NCBI RefSeq assembly: GCF_042854845.1
Contig: NZ_AP031498.1
Span: forward strand, 3,224,001-3,288,000
DNA length: 64,000 bases
Direction: 5' to 3'
Source: Maricurvus nonylphenolicus
GTDB taxonomy: Bacteria; Pseudomonadota; Gammaproteobacteria; Pseudomonadales; Cellvibrionaceae
The translations under genes were made by a program, and so were the position numbers. The notes under the pieces were generated by a model. It did no database searches. It saw only the letters and a list, made by a program, of their open reading frames with translations, and was not told the origin of the DNA. Position 1 is the first letter of the stretch. The number at the start of each line of letters is the position of its first letter. Below, piece after piece: positions 17,297 through 26,036 of the stretch.

Positions 17297-17334
17297 GACT
17301 TGCGTAAAATCGCCAGCCGATAAAGGAGATACAG

Positions 17335-18018
17335 ATGCCAAGAACCAAAAGCGCAGCAAAGGTGGGACGCCCCCGCGCTGCCGACAAGGACAAAACCGAG
17401 CGCGGTGAGCGCATACTCAACGCTGCCGAGAAGCTTTTCGCCCTGCACGGCTACGACGGCGTTACCCTGCGCACCTTGGCCAATAGCGCTGAAGTCGATG
17501 TGGCGCTGATTAACTATTACTTCGGTCCCAAGCAACAGCTGTTCGATACGGTATTTGCCCGCCGAGCCCAAATTCTTAATGAGGAACGGCTACAGGCTCT
17601 GGAATTGGCCGAGCAGGAAGCCGCCCCTAATCCCATATCCGTTGAGAAGATAATTGAAGCCTTTTTACGTCCCCTGGAAGTGGCCCAGGAAAGTGATGAC
17701 GAAGGCTGGAAAAACTACTGTGCCCTGCTGGCCTATGTAAACAACTCAGCCGTTTGGGGCCCTATTCTGATGAGCAAGCACTACAACGCGATTGTTGATC
17801 GCTTTGTGCAGGCCCTGCGTGTTGCACTGCCAGATGCTGAAGATGCCGACTTATACTGGTGCTACCACTATATGTCGGGGGCCATGTCGTTGACCTTTGC
17901 CAACACCGGTCGTATCGACAAGATGTCCGGCGGTGTGTGCCGTTCCGATGATTTTAAAGCAGCTTATGATCGGATGATTCCGTTTGTTGCCGCTGGTTTT
18001 AAACAGGTGTGTGGCTAA
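17335..18018 (+). CDS. TetR-family regulator of the hydroxybutyrate locus
   Basis: A 227-residue repressor-type protein. The N-terminal helix-turn-helix (ERILNAAEKLFALHGYDGVTL then LINYYFGPKQQLFDTVF, about residues 22-75) is typical of TetR; the rest is the ligand-binding domain. The ATG has AGGAGA six bases upstream. It is transcribed divergently from the symporter gene with an operator-like palindrome between them, and the same palindrome sits in the TonB receptor promoter. It is therefore the best candidate for the regulator of the locus; the effector may be 3-hydroxybutyrate or a CoA ester (inference). Confidence 0.85.
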   Translation: MPRTKSAAKVGRPRAADKDKTERGERILNAAEKLFALHGYDGVTLRTLANSAEVDVALINYYFGPKQQLFDTVFARRAQILNEERLQALELAEQEAAPNPISVEKIIEAFLRPLEVAQESDDEGWKNYCALLAYVNNSAVWGPILMSKHYNAIVDRFVQALRVALPDAEDADLYWCYHYMSGAMSLTFANTGRIDKMSGGVCRSDDFKAAYDRMIPFVAAGFKQVCG

Positions 18019-18036
18019 AGGCCACCCACCTGTTTA

Positions 18037-18912
18037 TTAAAAACATTCTTTAATTAATTCCGCTACGCGCTTGGGTGCCTGCATGGGCATAAAGTGCGTG
18101 AGATCTTCCAAAAGCACATCCCTGCCATTGGCAAATTCACCGGCCAGCTCTGGCCAGGTTGGCGAGTAGCGGAAGTCTTTCATCAGCGCTTCCATCGATG
18201 GCGGCTGCATGGCCCGTACAACGGTTACCGGCTGCTGAAGGGAATGTACCGCATCGTAAATGGCCGCATTGCTTAACGCACTGTCGTACACACGCGCTTC
18301 CAACATCGGTGGGCACGCCAGCAACAACCCCTCGTCTGCATCGTGCAAACCGAAACGGAAATAATCATCCAGTGCCTGAGGATCAAAAATCGCGTAAGGG
18401 TTACGATCACGATAGCGCTCGATAGCCTCTTCAACAGAGGTAAAATCATTGCGACGCTTCACCGCCGGATGATTGGGTTCCCCCTCTAATACTGAGGCAT
18501 CCCAGAAGTTATAAAAATCCTTACTCATAATCACAGGATCAATCAGCATTAATCCCGCAAACAAACCGGGCTTTAGGGAAGCGGCCATAGTGGCGGCATG
18601 ACCGCCCATGGAATGGCCAACACCAAAGGCGTTTTCAACCCCCATGGCTTCCAGTGCGGCAGCCAGGTCTTCACCAAAATCATGCCAGTTATCAAAGCTG
18701 GTATTGGAACTTAAACCGTGTGCGCGCTGATCCACGGCAATAATATGCCGCTGTGGTAGCTGCTTAATGACCTGATCCCAACAACGGGCATGAAAGCCAG
18801 TGGCATGGACGAGAATCAGTGTCGGCTGCTGTCCGCGGCTCTCGGGATTCCATTCATAGGCGGAAATTTGAAGATTATTTACATCGATAAGGTGATGGAT
18901 TGGCTGACTCAT
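18037..18912 (-). CDS. Alpha/beta hydrolase
   Basis: A 291-residue cytoplasmic hydrolase with LVHATGFHARCWD (oxyanion segment), the nucleophile elbow GHSMGG (Ser near residue 100), and a His in LEDLTHFMPMQ near the end. No signal peptide. It is convergent with the TetR gene, 18 bases away. Substrate unknown: it may be a second esterase of the hydroxybutyrate locus, or unrelated. Confidence 0.75.
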   Translation of the reverse strand: MSQPIHHLIDVNNLQISAYEWNPESRGQQPTLILVHATGFHARCWDQVIKQLPQRHIIAVDQRAHGLSSNTSFDNWHDFGEDLAAALEAMGVENAFGVGHSMGGHAATMAASLKPGLFAGLMLIDPVIMSKDFYNFWDASVLEGEPNHPAVKRRNDFTSVEEAIERYRDRNPYAIFDPQALDDYFRFGLHDADEGLLLACPPMLEARVYDSALSNAAIYDAVHSLQQPVTVVRAMQPPSMEALMKDFRYSPTWPELAGEFANGRDVLLEDLTHFMPMQAPKRVAELIKECF

Positions 18913-19062
18913 AAACTACTCAGTCTCTTAAACCGGCTGCCTGAAAATCTGCAGTCTTGAAAATATTGCATTTAATACTGCCATAACCCAGAGCCCTGCT
19001 ATTGGCAAAAAAGATCAAACCCATTGACCAAGTATGCCAAAGTCAGCGCTATGTTGGGGTTT

Positions 19063-19653
19063 TCAATCAGACTGGCCAGTCAATAGCCGTTTGAGATACA
19101 TGATGGAATTATCCAGCAGTTGAGGCTCACCCTTGCGGCTAAGCATCAACATGCCCTGAACATGTACGGTGATAAAATCTGTTAGGGATTCAGCATCTTC
19201 GTCCGCGGACAGCTGTCCATTGGCTTGCGCCGCCATCAGCACTGCCAAAATATGGTCGTGCAAGATATCGACAAACTCTGCCACCACCACTTTTAATCGC
19301 TCGCTGTAACAATCGGTCGACACCACCGAATTTTGCAACAGACAGCCCCAGGGGCCAGGCTGGTTAAACAGCCCATCACGCATGGCTTCAAGGTAGGCAA
19401 ACAGACGTGGCAAGCCATCACTGGCGGGCTCGAAATGCTCGGCCAAACGGCCGAAGACATTCTTGCGGTAATACATGATCACCTGCTCAAACAGGGCTTC
19501 CTTGTCACCGAAGGTGTTGTACAGGCTAAAGCGGTTAATGCCCAGCTCATCGACCAGGTCCTGCACGCTGGTGCCCTCATACCCCTTGCGCCAGAACAGC
19601 AGTGTGGCCTGGTGCAGTTTTTCCTGAGGGTCAAAGGCTAAGGGGCGTGCCAT
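19063..19653 (-). CDS. TetR-family regulator
   Basis: A 196-residue regulator. The start MARPLAFDPQEKLHQATLLF and the HTH segment GTSVQDLVDELGINRFSLYNTFGDK resemble the NemR/AcuR-like branch, whose members often sense reactive electrophiles through cysteines; this protein has Cys residues in PWGCLLQN and STDCYSE. It is divergent from two GST-fold genes with an imperfect dyad in the shared promoter region, so it probably represses them and itself. Confidence 0.85.
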   Translation of the reverse strand: MARPLAFDPQEKLHQATLLFWRKGYEGTSVQDLVDELGINRFSLYNTFGDKEALFEQVIMYYRKNVFGRLAEHFEPASDGLPRLFAYLEAMRDGLFNQPGPWGCLLQNSVVSTDCYSERLKVVVAEFVDILHDHILAVLMAAQANGQLSADEDAESLTDFITVHVQGMLMLSRKGEPQLLDNSIMYLKRLLTGQSD

Positions 19654-19717
19654 GGGGTCTCCAAGATAGGGCTTGTCGGCGGTTATAAGCAGATTCTGGA
19701 TCCATTATATCTAGTAT

Positions 19718-19759
19718 TTGACCGCTTGTTTAGAAATAAAGTATATTCCTGAACAATCG
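19718..19759 (+). promoter_or_regulatory. Promoter and probable TetR operator for the GST genes
   Basis: TTGACC (19718-19723) and TATATT (19742-19747), 18 bases apart, form a plausible sigma70 promoter for the GST pair. An imperfect dyad CGCTTGTTTAG (19723-19733) / CTGAACAATCG (19749-19759) overlaps it; 9 of 11 positions pair. Confidence 0.55.
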
Positions 19760-19838
19760 TTTTGAAACTAAAAATATCACGCCTATAACCAATCCACTGC
19801 CATCAGTGGCAACAGGACAGCCAACAGAGAGAGTTCAA

Positions 19839-20447
19839 ATGAAAATCTACGAAACATCTACCGCACCCAATGCCCGCCGTGTACGTATGTTCCTGGCCGA
19901 AAAAGGCATTGATATGGAGTATGTTCAGCTGGATATCGCCGGTGGCGAGAACCTTAACAAGGAGATGCGCAGCAAGAACGTCACCACCAAAATCCCGTTC
20001 CTGGAGTTTGATGATGGCTCCCACTTGGGTGAAACCATGGCGATGTGCCGCTACTTTGAAGAGACTCATCCAGAAACACCACTGCTGGGCACCGACCCGC
20101 TGCAAAAAGCCCTGGTCGAAATGTGGCAACGTCGCGTAGAGCTGTACTTTTTCAATATGGTCGGCATGTGCTTCCAGCACACCACTGGCTACTTTAAAGA
20201 CCGCATGAATCCCATTGCCGCCTGGGGTGAAGAAGCCGGTAAAAACGCCGTCGCTTTCCTGGACGTTTTGGAAGACCACCTGGCCGACAACCAATACCTG
20301 GCTGGCGACTACTTTAGCGCTGCCGATATCACCCTGCTTTGTGCGCTGGACTTCGCCCGTGTCATGAAAATCAAACTGCAGGACAAACACGTAAACCTGC
20401 AACGCTGGTACGAGCAAGTCAGCCAGCGCGATAGCGCCAAAGCTTAA
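19839..20447 (+). CDS. Glutathione S-transferase family protein
   Basis: A 202-residue cytosolic GST. The N-terminal thioredoxin-like domain starts MKIYETSTAPNARRVRMFLAE, with the SxxPN-type active-site loop and the glutathione-binding TTKIPFLEFDDG..LGETMAM; the all-helical C-terminal domain contains LAGDYFSAADITLLCALDF, the conserved N-capping segment. ATG at 19839 follows GAGAGAG. It lies 23 bases before a second GST-fold gene, and both are divergent from a TetR gene, which suggests detoxification of an electrophile. Confidence 0.88.
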   Translation: MKIYETSTAPNARRVRMFLAEKGIDMEYVQLDIAGGENLNKEMRSKNVTTKIPFLEFDDGSHLGETMAMCRYFEETHPETPLLGTDPLQKALVEMWQRRVELYFFNMVGMCFQHTTGYFKDRMNPIAAWGEEAGKNAVAFLDVLEDHLADNQYLAGDYFSAADITLLCALDFARVMKIKLQDKHVNLQRWYEQVSQRDSAKA

Positions 20448-20470
20448 CTCCAGAACTTTAGAGGTTCTCC

Positions 20471-21130
20471 ATGATTGATTTATATACCGCCAACACCCCT
20501 AACGGCTGGAAAGCATCCGTTACCCTTGAAGAACTGGGTATGGATTACAACGTAATCCCCGTAAACCTGATGGAAGGTGAACAAAAGCAGCCAGAATTTA
20601 TCGCCATGAATCCCAATGGGCGTATCCCGGTAATCGTTGACCGCGATGCCGACAACCTGACTGTTTTTGAGTCCGGCGCGATCATGATTTACCTGGCCGA
20701 AAAAGCCGGTAAATTATTACCCACAGATGTGAAGGGTCGCACTGAAGTTATGCAATGGCTGATGTTCCAGATGGGCGGTGTTGGTCCCATGATGGGCCAA
20801 GCCAATGTCTTCTTCCGCTATTTTGAAGAAAAAATTCAACCAGCTATCGACCGTTATCAAAACGAAGTAAAGCGTCTGTTTACCGTGCTCGATAATCACC
20901 TGTCCGATAACGAATACCTGGCTGGCGATTACAGCATTGCCGACATTGCCAACTGGTGCTGGGCGAAAACCTATTTCTGGTCTGGTGTTGAAGTCGATGA
21001 TTTACAGCACTTACAGCGCTGGCTGGATCAGGTGGGCGCGCGCCCTGCGGCGCAACGTGGTGCTGAAGTTCCGGGAAAACTGGATAAAGAAGCCCTGCTG
21101 AAAAGTGCCAAGAATATTGTTGTGAAATAA
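20471..21130 (+). CDS. Nu-class GST / disulfide-bond oxidoreductase (YfcG/YghU-like)
   Basis: A 219-residue GST-fold protein whose N-terminus MIDLYTANTPNGWKASVTL carries the TPNGxK motif of YfcG/YghU enzymes, which use two glutathiones to reduce disulfides or peroxides. MNPNGRIPVIVD, VFESGAIMIYLAEK and LAGDYSIADIANWCW are further family landmarks. GAGGT lies upstream of the ATG. It follows the first GST gene directly and ends at a strong terminator, completing a two-gene operon. Confidence 0.88.
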   Translation: MIDLYTANTPNGWKASVTLEELGMDYNVIPVNLMEGEQKQPEFIAMNPNGRIPVIVDRDADNLTVFESGAIMIYLAEKAGKLLPTDVKGRTEVMQWLMFQMGGVGPMMGQANVFFRYFEEKIQPAIDRYQNEVKRLFTVLDNHLSDNEYLAGDYSIADIANWCWAKTYFWSGVEVDDLQHLQRWLDQVGARPAAQRGAEVPGKLDKEALLKSAKNIVVK

Positions 21131-21149
21131 TATTCACGACAAAGAATCC

Positions 21150-21178
21150 AGAGGGTGCACTTGCACCCTCTTCCTTTT
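21150..21178 (+). terminator. Rho-independent terminator of the GST operon
   Basis: AGAGGGTG and CACCCTCT arms with a short loop, followed by TCCTTTT, 20 bases after the second GST stop. Confidence 0.85.
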
Positions 21179-21180
21179 AA

Positions 21181-21229
21181 ACACTTCCCTTAAAACACTT
21201 GCCTAAAACAATTCCCTTAAAACAATCCC
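21181..21229. repeat. Imperfect 13-14 bp tandem repeat at the polB 3' end
   Basis: Units ACACTTCCCTTAAA, ACACTTGCCTAAA, ACAATTCCCTTAAA and a partial ACAATCCC. The polB stop codon (21217-21219) falls in the third unit, so the repeat is mostly 3' untranslated. Confidence 0.6.
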
Positions 21230-23724
21230 ATTTGATCACCCGCCACTTCCCGAAAACTTGTATCCAAAAAGTGCAAAATGCCATCGGCAATAGGTTCAAT
21301 CTGGCGCTCGATATACAAATCATAATCCAGTGGCGAACGCAGATATTCTCGTGGCTCCGGACCATTGACGGTTAACAGATATTCAACCCAACCACCTCGC
21401 TGATAGCGCAACGGCATGCCCTGGCGCTCGTTTTCTTCATCAGCCAAGCGTGCAGCCTGCACATGGGGCGGTACATTACGGGTATAGTCTACTAACGGGC
21501 GTCGAATACGTTTGCGGTAAACCAACTCACTGTCGTGCTTGCCCTCACGGGTAGACTTCACCAAATCCAACACATATTCACGGTAGGGTTCACCGGCAAA
21601 AATACGCCGATACAGTTCACGCTGAAAATCTCGGGCCAAGTGCGTCCAGTCCGTACGTACGGTTTCCAGGCCTTTAAACACCAGTTCTTGTGAAGTCTCA
21701 CCCGCGGCTTTACGCACGACACCGGCATAACGTTTTTTACTGCCCTTATCAGAACCGCGGATGGTGGGCATTACAAACTGGCTAAAGTGGGTTTCGTATT
21801 CGATTTCCATATGGTTATCGATGTGGTAATCGGCTCGCAGGCGTTCTTGCCACCACAGGTTTAAGTCGGTCGCCAAGCCTTTGCCGATATCATCAACCTC
21901 TTCCAAAGAGGTTTCGGCAGGCAAGTCTTTCAACCAGACAAATACTGAATCCGTATCCCCATAAATAACTTTAAAACCTCGCTCCTCAATTAACTCCTGA
22001 GTTTTAGTCAGAATTTTGTGACCACGTAATGTAATGGAGCTTGGCAAGCGGTAATCAAAGAAACGACAACCCGGCGTTCCCAACACCCCGTAAAAGGAAT
22101 TCATCAAAATTTTGATCGCCTGGGACATGGCCGCATTACTTTGTTGTTTGGCATGATCCCGTGCAGCCCACAGTTCATCAATAATCGCTGGGAGAAGATT
22201 ATGTTGTTTCGAAAATGCAGCGCCGTTAAAGCCTGGCACTAAACGGCTGCGATCCACCTCATCGGTTTCTTCCCGATCCCAATGTGGCGAATGAGGCTCG
22301 ATTTGCTGCCCCATCATGCGTGCATAGGGGTCAATCTTAAAGGTGCGAATAATCGAGGGGTACAGGGATTTAAAATCCAATACCAGTACATGTTCATAGA
22401 GGCCTGGTATGGAATCCATCACATAACCACCGGGGCTGCCCACCCCGATAGGATCACTGGGGATATTCGGAGCGACATAACCCACGCGGTGTAATCGCGG
22501 TAAATAACGGTTATCAAACGCCGCCACTGAACCGCCAAAACGATCCATAGCGAGGCCAGTCAAACGCGCCCGTTCCACCGCAAAATCTATCAGGTTGGTG
22601 TGCTGAAAAATATCCCATACCAACTGACAGTCCTCGAGATTGTAGGCCGCGAGGGATGCCTTATCATTATGGAACTGCTCGGTGATATGTTCTGCCCGAT
22701 TGTCGACATCGTCGGTCAACTTGCCTCTATCCAACAATTCATTGGCGACAGAGTCCAGGGCAAAACTCTCAAAGTTATAGGTCGCAGACTTTAGGGTATC
22801 AATCCCATCAAGCACCAGGCGGCCCGGTAGTAACAAAGTGTAATGCTCATCCTCGCCACGCGATTCACGCCAGTCAGGACGTGAACGCGCCCGCCCCAAG
22901 GGCAATGCCATCTCCAGCGCTTCAGCCTTGCGCTGCAAAAACCGTAAGTCAAAGTTAATGACGTTCCAGCCAATCACAATATCCGGATCAATCACCTCAA
23001 AGCACTCAATAAAGCGCACCATCAGGTCTTGTTCGTCAGCACAATATTCCAGGTAGTCCCAAGCCGGCTCTTCATCCTCGGGGCCTATCATTAAGACCTT
23101 GCGCTCAATCTCATCACTGTTGGTATGCGCCACCACCCAACCAATGGAGTACAGATGATCACCGGTCAACGACGTTTCAATATCTAACGACATAACCCGA
23201 TATTCAGGTTGGTAAACGGGTTGCGTGGTATCGGTTTTGATCTGCGGGTTGATCAGCTCGCGGAAGCCCTCTCGCTCAATAACTTCCCCCTGCACGGTTA
23301 CCGCCGCCGTGATAAATCGCTCCATCAAAAAACGATCTGTTGGGGCAATATCGGCTTCCAGAGTGGTAATACCCGCTCGAGTTAAAATATCGCGGGCTCG
23401 GTACAGACTGCGCTGCTCACGGAAATACACCGCATGCTGGGGACGCTGCTCAAAGTCTTTTAGCTGTAATGCATTATCGAACCAACTGGGAATCAACCGG
23501 CGAGTTTTAACGTTCAGGCCAAAGGTATGGGTGAGCATCTCGCGCACCCGCTCAATATCCTCGCTGGCAACGAACATAACGGATTGCTGATCGGTCACAA
23601 TGACGCGTACCGGCCCATCAGCGGTTTGCAGCCAAAAACTGAGATGCAGAGATTGTTGCCGGGTATGCTGGCGACGATCATCCCATTGGCGGGTCAGCAA
23701 AAAACCAGTGAGGGTTTGGGTCAT
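21217..23724 (-). CDS. polB: DNA polymerase II (family B)
   Basis: The 835-residue protein aligns with E. coli Pol II from its first residues (MTQTLTGFLLTRQWDD against MAQAGFILTRHWRD). Exonuclease motifs SLDIETS and GWNVINFDLRFL and the polymerase motifs DFKSLYPSIIRTF (A), KILMNSFYGVLG (B) and YGDTDSVFV (C) are intact, so both proofreading and polymerase activities are expected. Family members act in replication restart and translesion synthesis and are LexA-controlled in E. coli. I chose the ATG at 23722-23724 by similarity although no good Shine-Dalgarno precedes it; an in-frame ATG at 23761-23763 has a G-rich leader and would add 13 residues. Confidence 0.95.
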   Translation of the reverse strand: MTQTLTGFLLTRQWDDRRQHTRQQSLHLSFWLQTADGPVRVIVTDQQSVMFVASEDIERVREMLTHTFGLNVKTRRLIPSWFDNALQLKDFEQRPQHAVYFREQRSLYRARDILTRAGITTLEADIAPTDRFLMERFITAAVTVQGEVIEREGFRELINPQIKTDTTQPVYQPEYRVMSLDIETSLTGDHLYSIGWVVAHTNSDEIERKVLMIGPEDEEPAWDYLEYCADEQDLMVRFIECFEVIDPDIVIGWNVINFDLRFLQRKAEALEMALPLGRARSRPDWRESRGEDEHYTLLLPGRLVLDGIDTLKSATYNFESFALDSVANELLDRGKLTDDVDNRAEHITEQFHNDKASLAAYNLEDCQLVWDIFQHTNLIDFAVERARLTGLAMDRFGGSVAAFDNRYLPRLHRVGYVAPNIPSDPIGVGSPGGYVMDSIPGLYEHVLVLDFKSLYPSIIRTFKIDPYARMMGQQIEPHSPHWDREETDEVDRSRLVPGFNGAAFSKQHNLLPAIIDELWAARDHAKQQSNAAMSQAIKILMNSFYGVLGTPGCRFFDYRLPSSITLRGHKILTKTQELIEERGFKVIYGDTDSVFVWLKDLPAETSLEEVDDIGKGLATDLNLWWQERLRADYHIDNHMEIEYETHFSQFVMPTIRGSDKGSKKRYAGVVRKAAGETSQELVFKGLETVRTDWTHLARDFQRELYRRIFAGEPYREYVLDLVKSTREGKHDSELVYRKRIRRPLVDYTRNVPPHVQAARLADEENERQGMPLRYQRGGWVEYLLTVNGPEPREYLRSPLDYDLYIERQIEPIADGILHFLDTSFREVAGDQMGLF

Positions 23725-24003
23725 AGAGATCAACAAATGCGTGCAATAAAAAATCTGCACCATTATACCCCAAAAAGCCTTTTCCTCCTGCTTGGGTAGG
23801 TAATTATCTACCTACTTATAGCCCCGCAAAACAGCATAAAAAGCAATAAGATGTGTCACAAGCCCTATAAGAGAGCATGGAAGCACCAAAATGAGATGCC
23901 CATCCATTGAATTTTGGACGCTGCTGTCATTGGCCAATTTCTTGCAATGTGGCTTAAGCAAGATTTTGCACTTTTATTATTCACTACAGGCAGGACCCTT
24001 ATC

Positions 24004-24840
24004 ATGAGCCTTCACTCACACACGTGGATGCCTTCTCGCTTCAACTCAATTCGTTCATTTTTTGGACTTCTCGCACTCACTGCCATGAGTGTGCTCTCAC
24101 CGTTAGTCGCACCTCAGGCAGAAGCGTCTATTAAAACTATGGGTGAAGCCATTAATATCGCGGGTCGACAACGTATGCTGTCACAGCGAATCGCGCAATC
24201 TTACCTGCTGATCGGTTTACAACCAGATTCGAAGCGCGGCCCAACACAATTGGAACGTAGCCTCGTTGAGTTCCAACGAAACCTCGATGACCTAAAAGCA
24301 TTCCCGCCAGCCAAATCCCTGCTTGAAGATATTTCTACGGTAGAAGATCTCTGGAAGCCCTACAAAGCCCTGGCCTCTGCACCGGTCAATAAAGACAATG
24401 CGGTTGAGTTAATTGAACAGAGTAATCCTATTCTTGCCGCCGCCCACGAATATGTTGGCAAATTGCAGAATCTGTCAGGAACAACCAAAGCCGAAGTGAT
24501 TAATATTTCGGGCCGCCAACGTATGCTGTCCCAGCGCATCGCCAAAAACTTTTTGGCGCAACACTGGGGAGTGAGCAATAAAGCCACTGAAGATTTGTAT
24601 AACGATCTGGCTGAGTATGAAAATGTACTGGGCTATTTAATGGAGAGTGATATCAACACTCCCGCCATTAACACCCAATTAAATAAGGTGAAAGGCTATT
24701 TTAATTACGCCTCTCAAGGCTTTGACGGGGTGATGGAACTGTCTGAAAAACGCCTGATTTATGTGGTAACCGGCACTACTGACTATATGTTACGTGGAAT
24801 GGATGTCACCACAAAGATGTACGCTAATCTTCTAAACTAG
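24004..24840 (+). CDS. Exported protein with two PilJ-type N-terminal domains
   Basis: A 279-residue protein with a signal peptide or N-terminal anchor (to about VAPQAEA, residue 41). Two copies of a helical unit follow, each starting with GRQRMLSQRIA (about residues 53-63 and 168-178). This motif marks the PilJ/type IV pili methyl-accepting chemotaxis N-terminal domain, a periplasmic four-helix sensor module. No HAMP, MCP or kinase domain is attached, so it is a free-standing sensor-like or ligand-binding protein. It stands alone between polB and the repeat element at 24867. Related proteins are sometimes encoded next to nitrate or nitrite genes, but nothing here supports that. Confidence 0.8.
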   Translation: MSLHSHTWMPSRFNSIRSFFGLLALTAMSVLSPLVAPQAEASIKTMGEAINIAGRQRMLSQRIAQSYLLIGLQPDSKRGPTQLERSLVEFQRNLDDLKAFPPAKSLLEDISTVEDLWKPYKALASAPVNKDNAVELIEQSNPILAAAHEYVGKLQNLSGTTKAEVINISGRQRMLSQRIAKNFLAQHWGVSNKATEDLYNDLAEYENVLGYLMESDINTPAINTQLNKVKGYFNYASQGFDGVMELSEKRLIYVVTGTTDYMLRGMDVTTKMYANLLN

Positions 24841-24866
24841 CATTGCTAAAAATTAGCACAAACTGA

Positions 24867-25044
24867 GGAGCCAGTCGGTGGCGCTGCTCGTAGCAATCAG
24901 CCCATTGCTTAAGCGGCAGGAAAAAGTCAGGGTAGTCGCCGAGGTTGTCTGAGCGTTTTTGGCGACTTTTTTAAAAACATTGGCGTAGCGCTGACTTTTT
25001 CCTGCCGCTTATGGGCGCGAAGAGCAGCGTCACCGACTGGCTCC
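24867..25044 (+). repeat. Long inverted-repeat element, copy A1
   Basis: Outer arms 24867-24889 and 25022-25044 pair at 22 of 23 positions. Inner arms 24910-24930 and 24991-25011 (core GCGGCAGGAAAAAGTCAG) pair perfectly over 21 bases. GCCCA and TGGGC between them can also pair. The 60-base apical part has GTCGCC/GGCGAC and the motif GAGGTTGTCTGAGCG (24941-24955). A second copy at 59971-60132 has different but still complementary outer arms. The element fills most of the 326-base gap before pdsO. Confidence 0.85.
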
Positions 25045-25166
25045 GGCTTAAAAACCACAATGCCCGCACTACAAACAAAAAAGCCCAGCACAAAGCTGGG
25101 CAAAAGGAGCGACTGCGCTATGGCTCACAGTCGATCGGGTCGATCGCCAGTTTTAGCTCACAATAA

Positions 25167-25853
25167 TTAGTTCATAACGATACCGTTAACGCCATCAACA
25201 ATCAGGTCAATATCTACACGACGCTCCTGAGCATAGGCCTCCAAATCCCCTTTGATAGCCGTAGATTGGCTGGAACCAAAACCAGATACCAGAATACGCT
25301 GCCCTTCAATACCCGCGATTTCCAATGCGGTTTTTACAGCATCCGCACGTGCTTTGGACAACACATTGTTATATTCATCAGTACCGCGAGGATCGGCGTG
25401 GCCATCCAGATTTACCTGATACTGCGGGTATTTCTGCAGAAAGGCGGCCAGGGTGTATACATGCTGACGTCCACGGCTGCTTAACTTGTCGGAACCGGTT
25501 TGGAACAGCACCGGTAAGCTCAGGGTTTCAAAGGCCAGCTCCTGCATATCACGCACTTCATGTTGACTGGCCACTAACTGCTGGCTGAGGCTGGCAATGC
25601 GGTTATTGGCTTGGGCCAGAGATTCACTCATAGTATCTACCTCGTCTGCTTGTTTAATTTGTTCACCCATATAGGCACCACCCAAGGCGCCAGCGATAAA
25701 ACCGATAGGCCCGCCGGCAACGGCGCCAACGACGGCGGAAGTAAAGAAAGTCGCGCCCTGTTTGGCCTCTGTGTATTGGGTATCTGCTTGCACCGCTGCA
25801 GTGGAAACCAGAGAAGTCAGAGCCAAAGTGGTAATTGCGATAGCCTTTTTCAT
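25167..25853 (-). CDS. pdsO: OmpA-like protein of the Pds sortase system (PdsO)
   Basis: A 228-residue exported protein: signal peptide (MKKAIAITTLALTSLVSTAAVQA), a glycine-rich hydrophobic hairpin (AVVGAVAGGPIGFIAGALGGAYMG, about residues 40-62), a short coiled coil (MSESLAQANNRIASLSQQL) and an OmpA/MotB peptidoglycan-binding domain (VLFQTGSDKLSSRG, LDGHADPRGTDEYN, LSKARADAVK, VSGFGSS, RRVDI). OmpA-like proteins of this layout accompany the proteobacterial dedicated sortase cluster. ATG at 25851-25853 has AAGGA eight bases upstream. It lies downstream of the lipoprotein and PdsS/PdsR genes on the same strand but separated by 183 bases and a hairpin, so it may have its own promoter. Confidence 0.85.
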   Translation of the reverse strand: MKKAIAITTLALTSLVSTAAVQADTQYTEAKQGATFFTSAVVGAVAGGPIGFIAGALGGAYMGEQIKQADEVDTMSESLAQANNRIASLSQQLVASQHEVRDMQELAFETLSLPVLFQTGSDKLSSRGRQHVYTLAAFLQKYPQYQVNLDGHADPRGTDEYNNVLSKARADAVKTALEIAGIEGQRILVSGFGSSQSTAIKGDLEAYAQERRVDIDLIVDGVNGIVMN

Positions 25854-26018
25854 GATCAATATCCTTGTCTAATTCAATTCGTGTTAACTCAGATTCAATT
25901 AAGCCAGCGGCGTTGAAGTCTGTTGTTCGCTTGCTTGAGTGTTATTAAACAACCCAAATCAGACACGAGAAGGGATAGAAAAAGGCAATGCGGCGATAGA
26001 TTATGGCGAAATGTGGCA

Positions 26019-26036
26019 CCGCCCGAAGATGGGCGG
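26019..26036 (-). terminator. Hairpin after the pds lipoprotein gene
   Basis: CCGCCC (26019-26024) / GGGCGG (26031-26036) immediately follows the lipoprotein stop. There is no clear T-run, so termination would be weak. Confidence 0.45.

Noticed and set aside
19803..20417. Long antisense frame (204 codons) on the minus strand over the first GST gene
   Set aside because: It mirrors a well-supported GST gene, has no family similarity, and codon-frame shadows of this length are expected opposite such genes.
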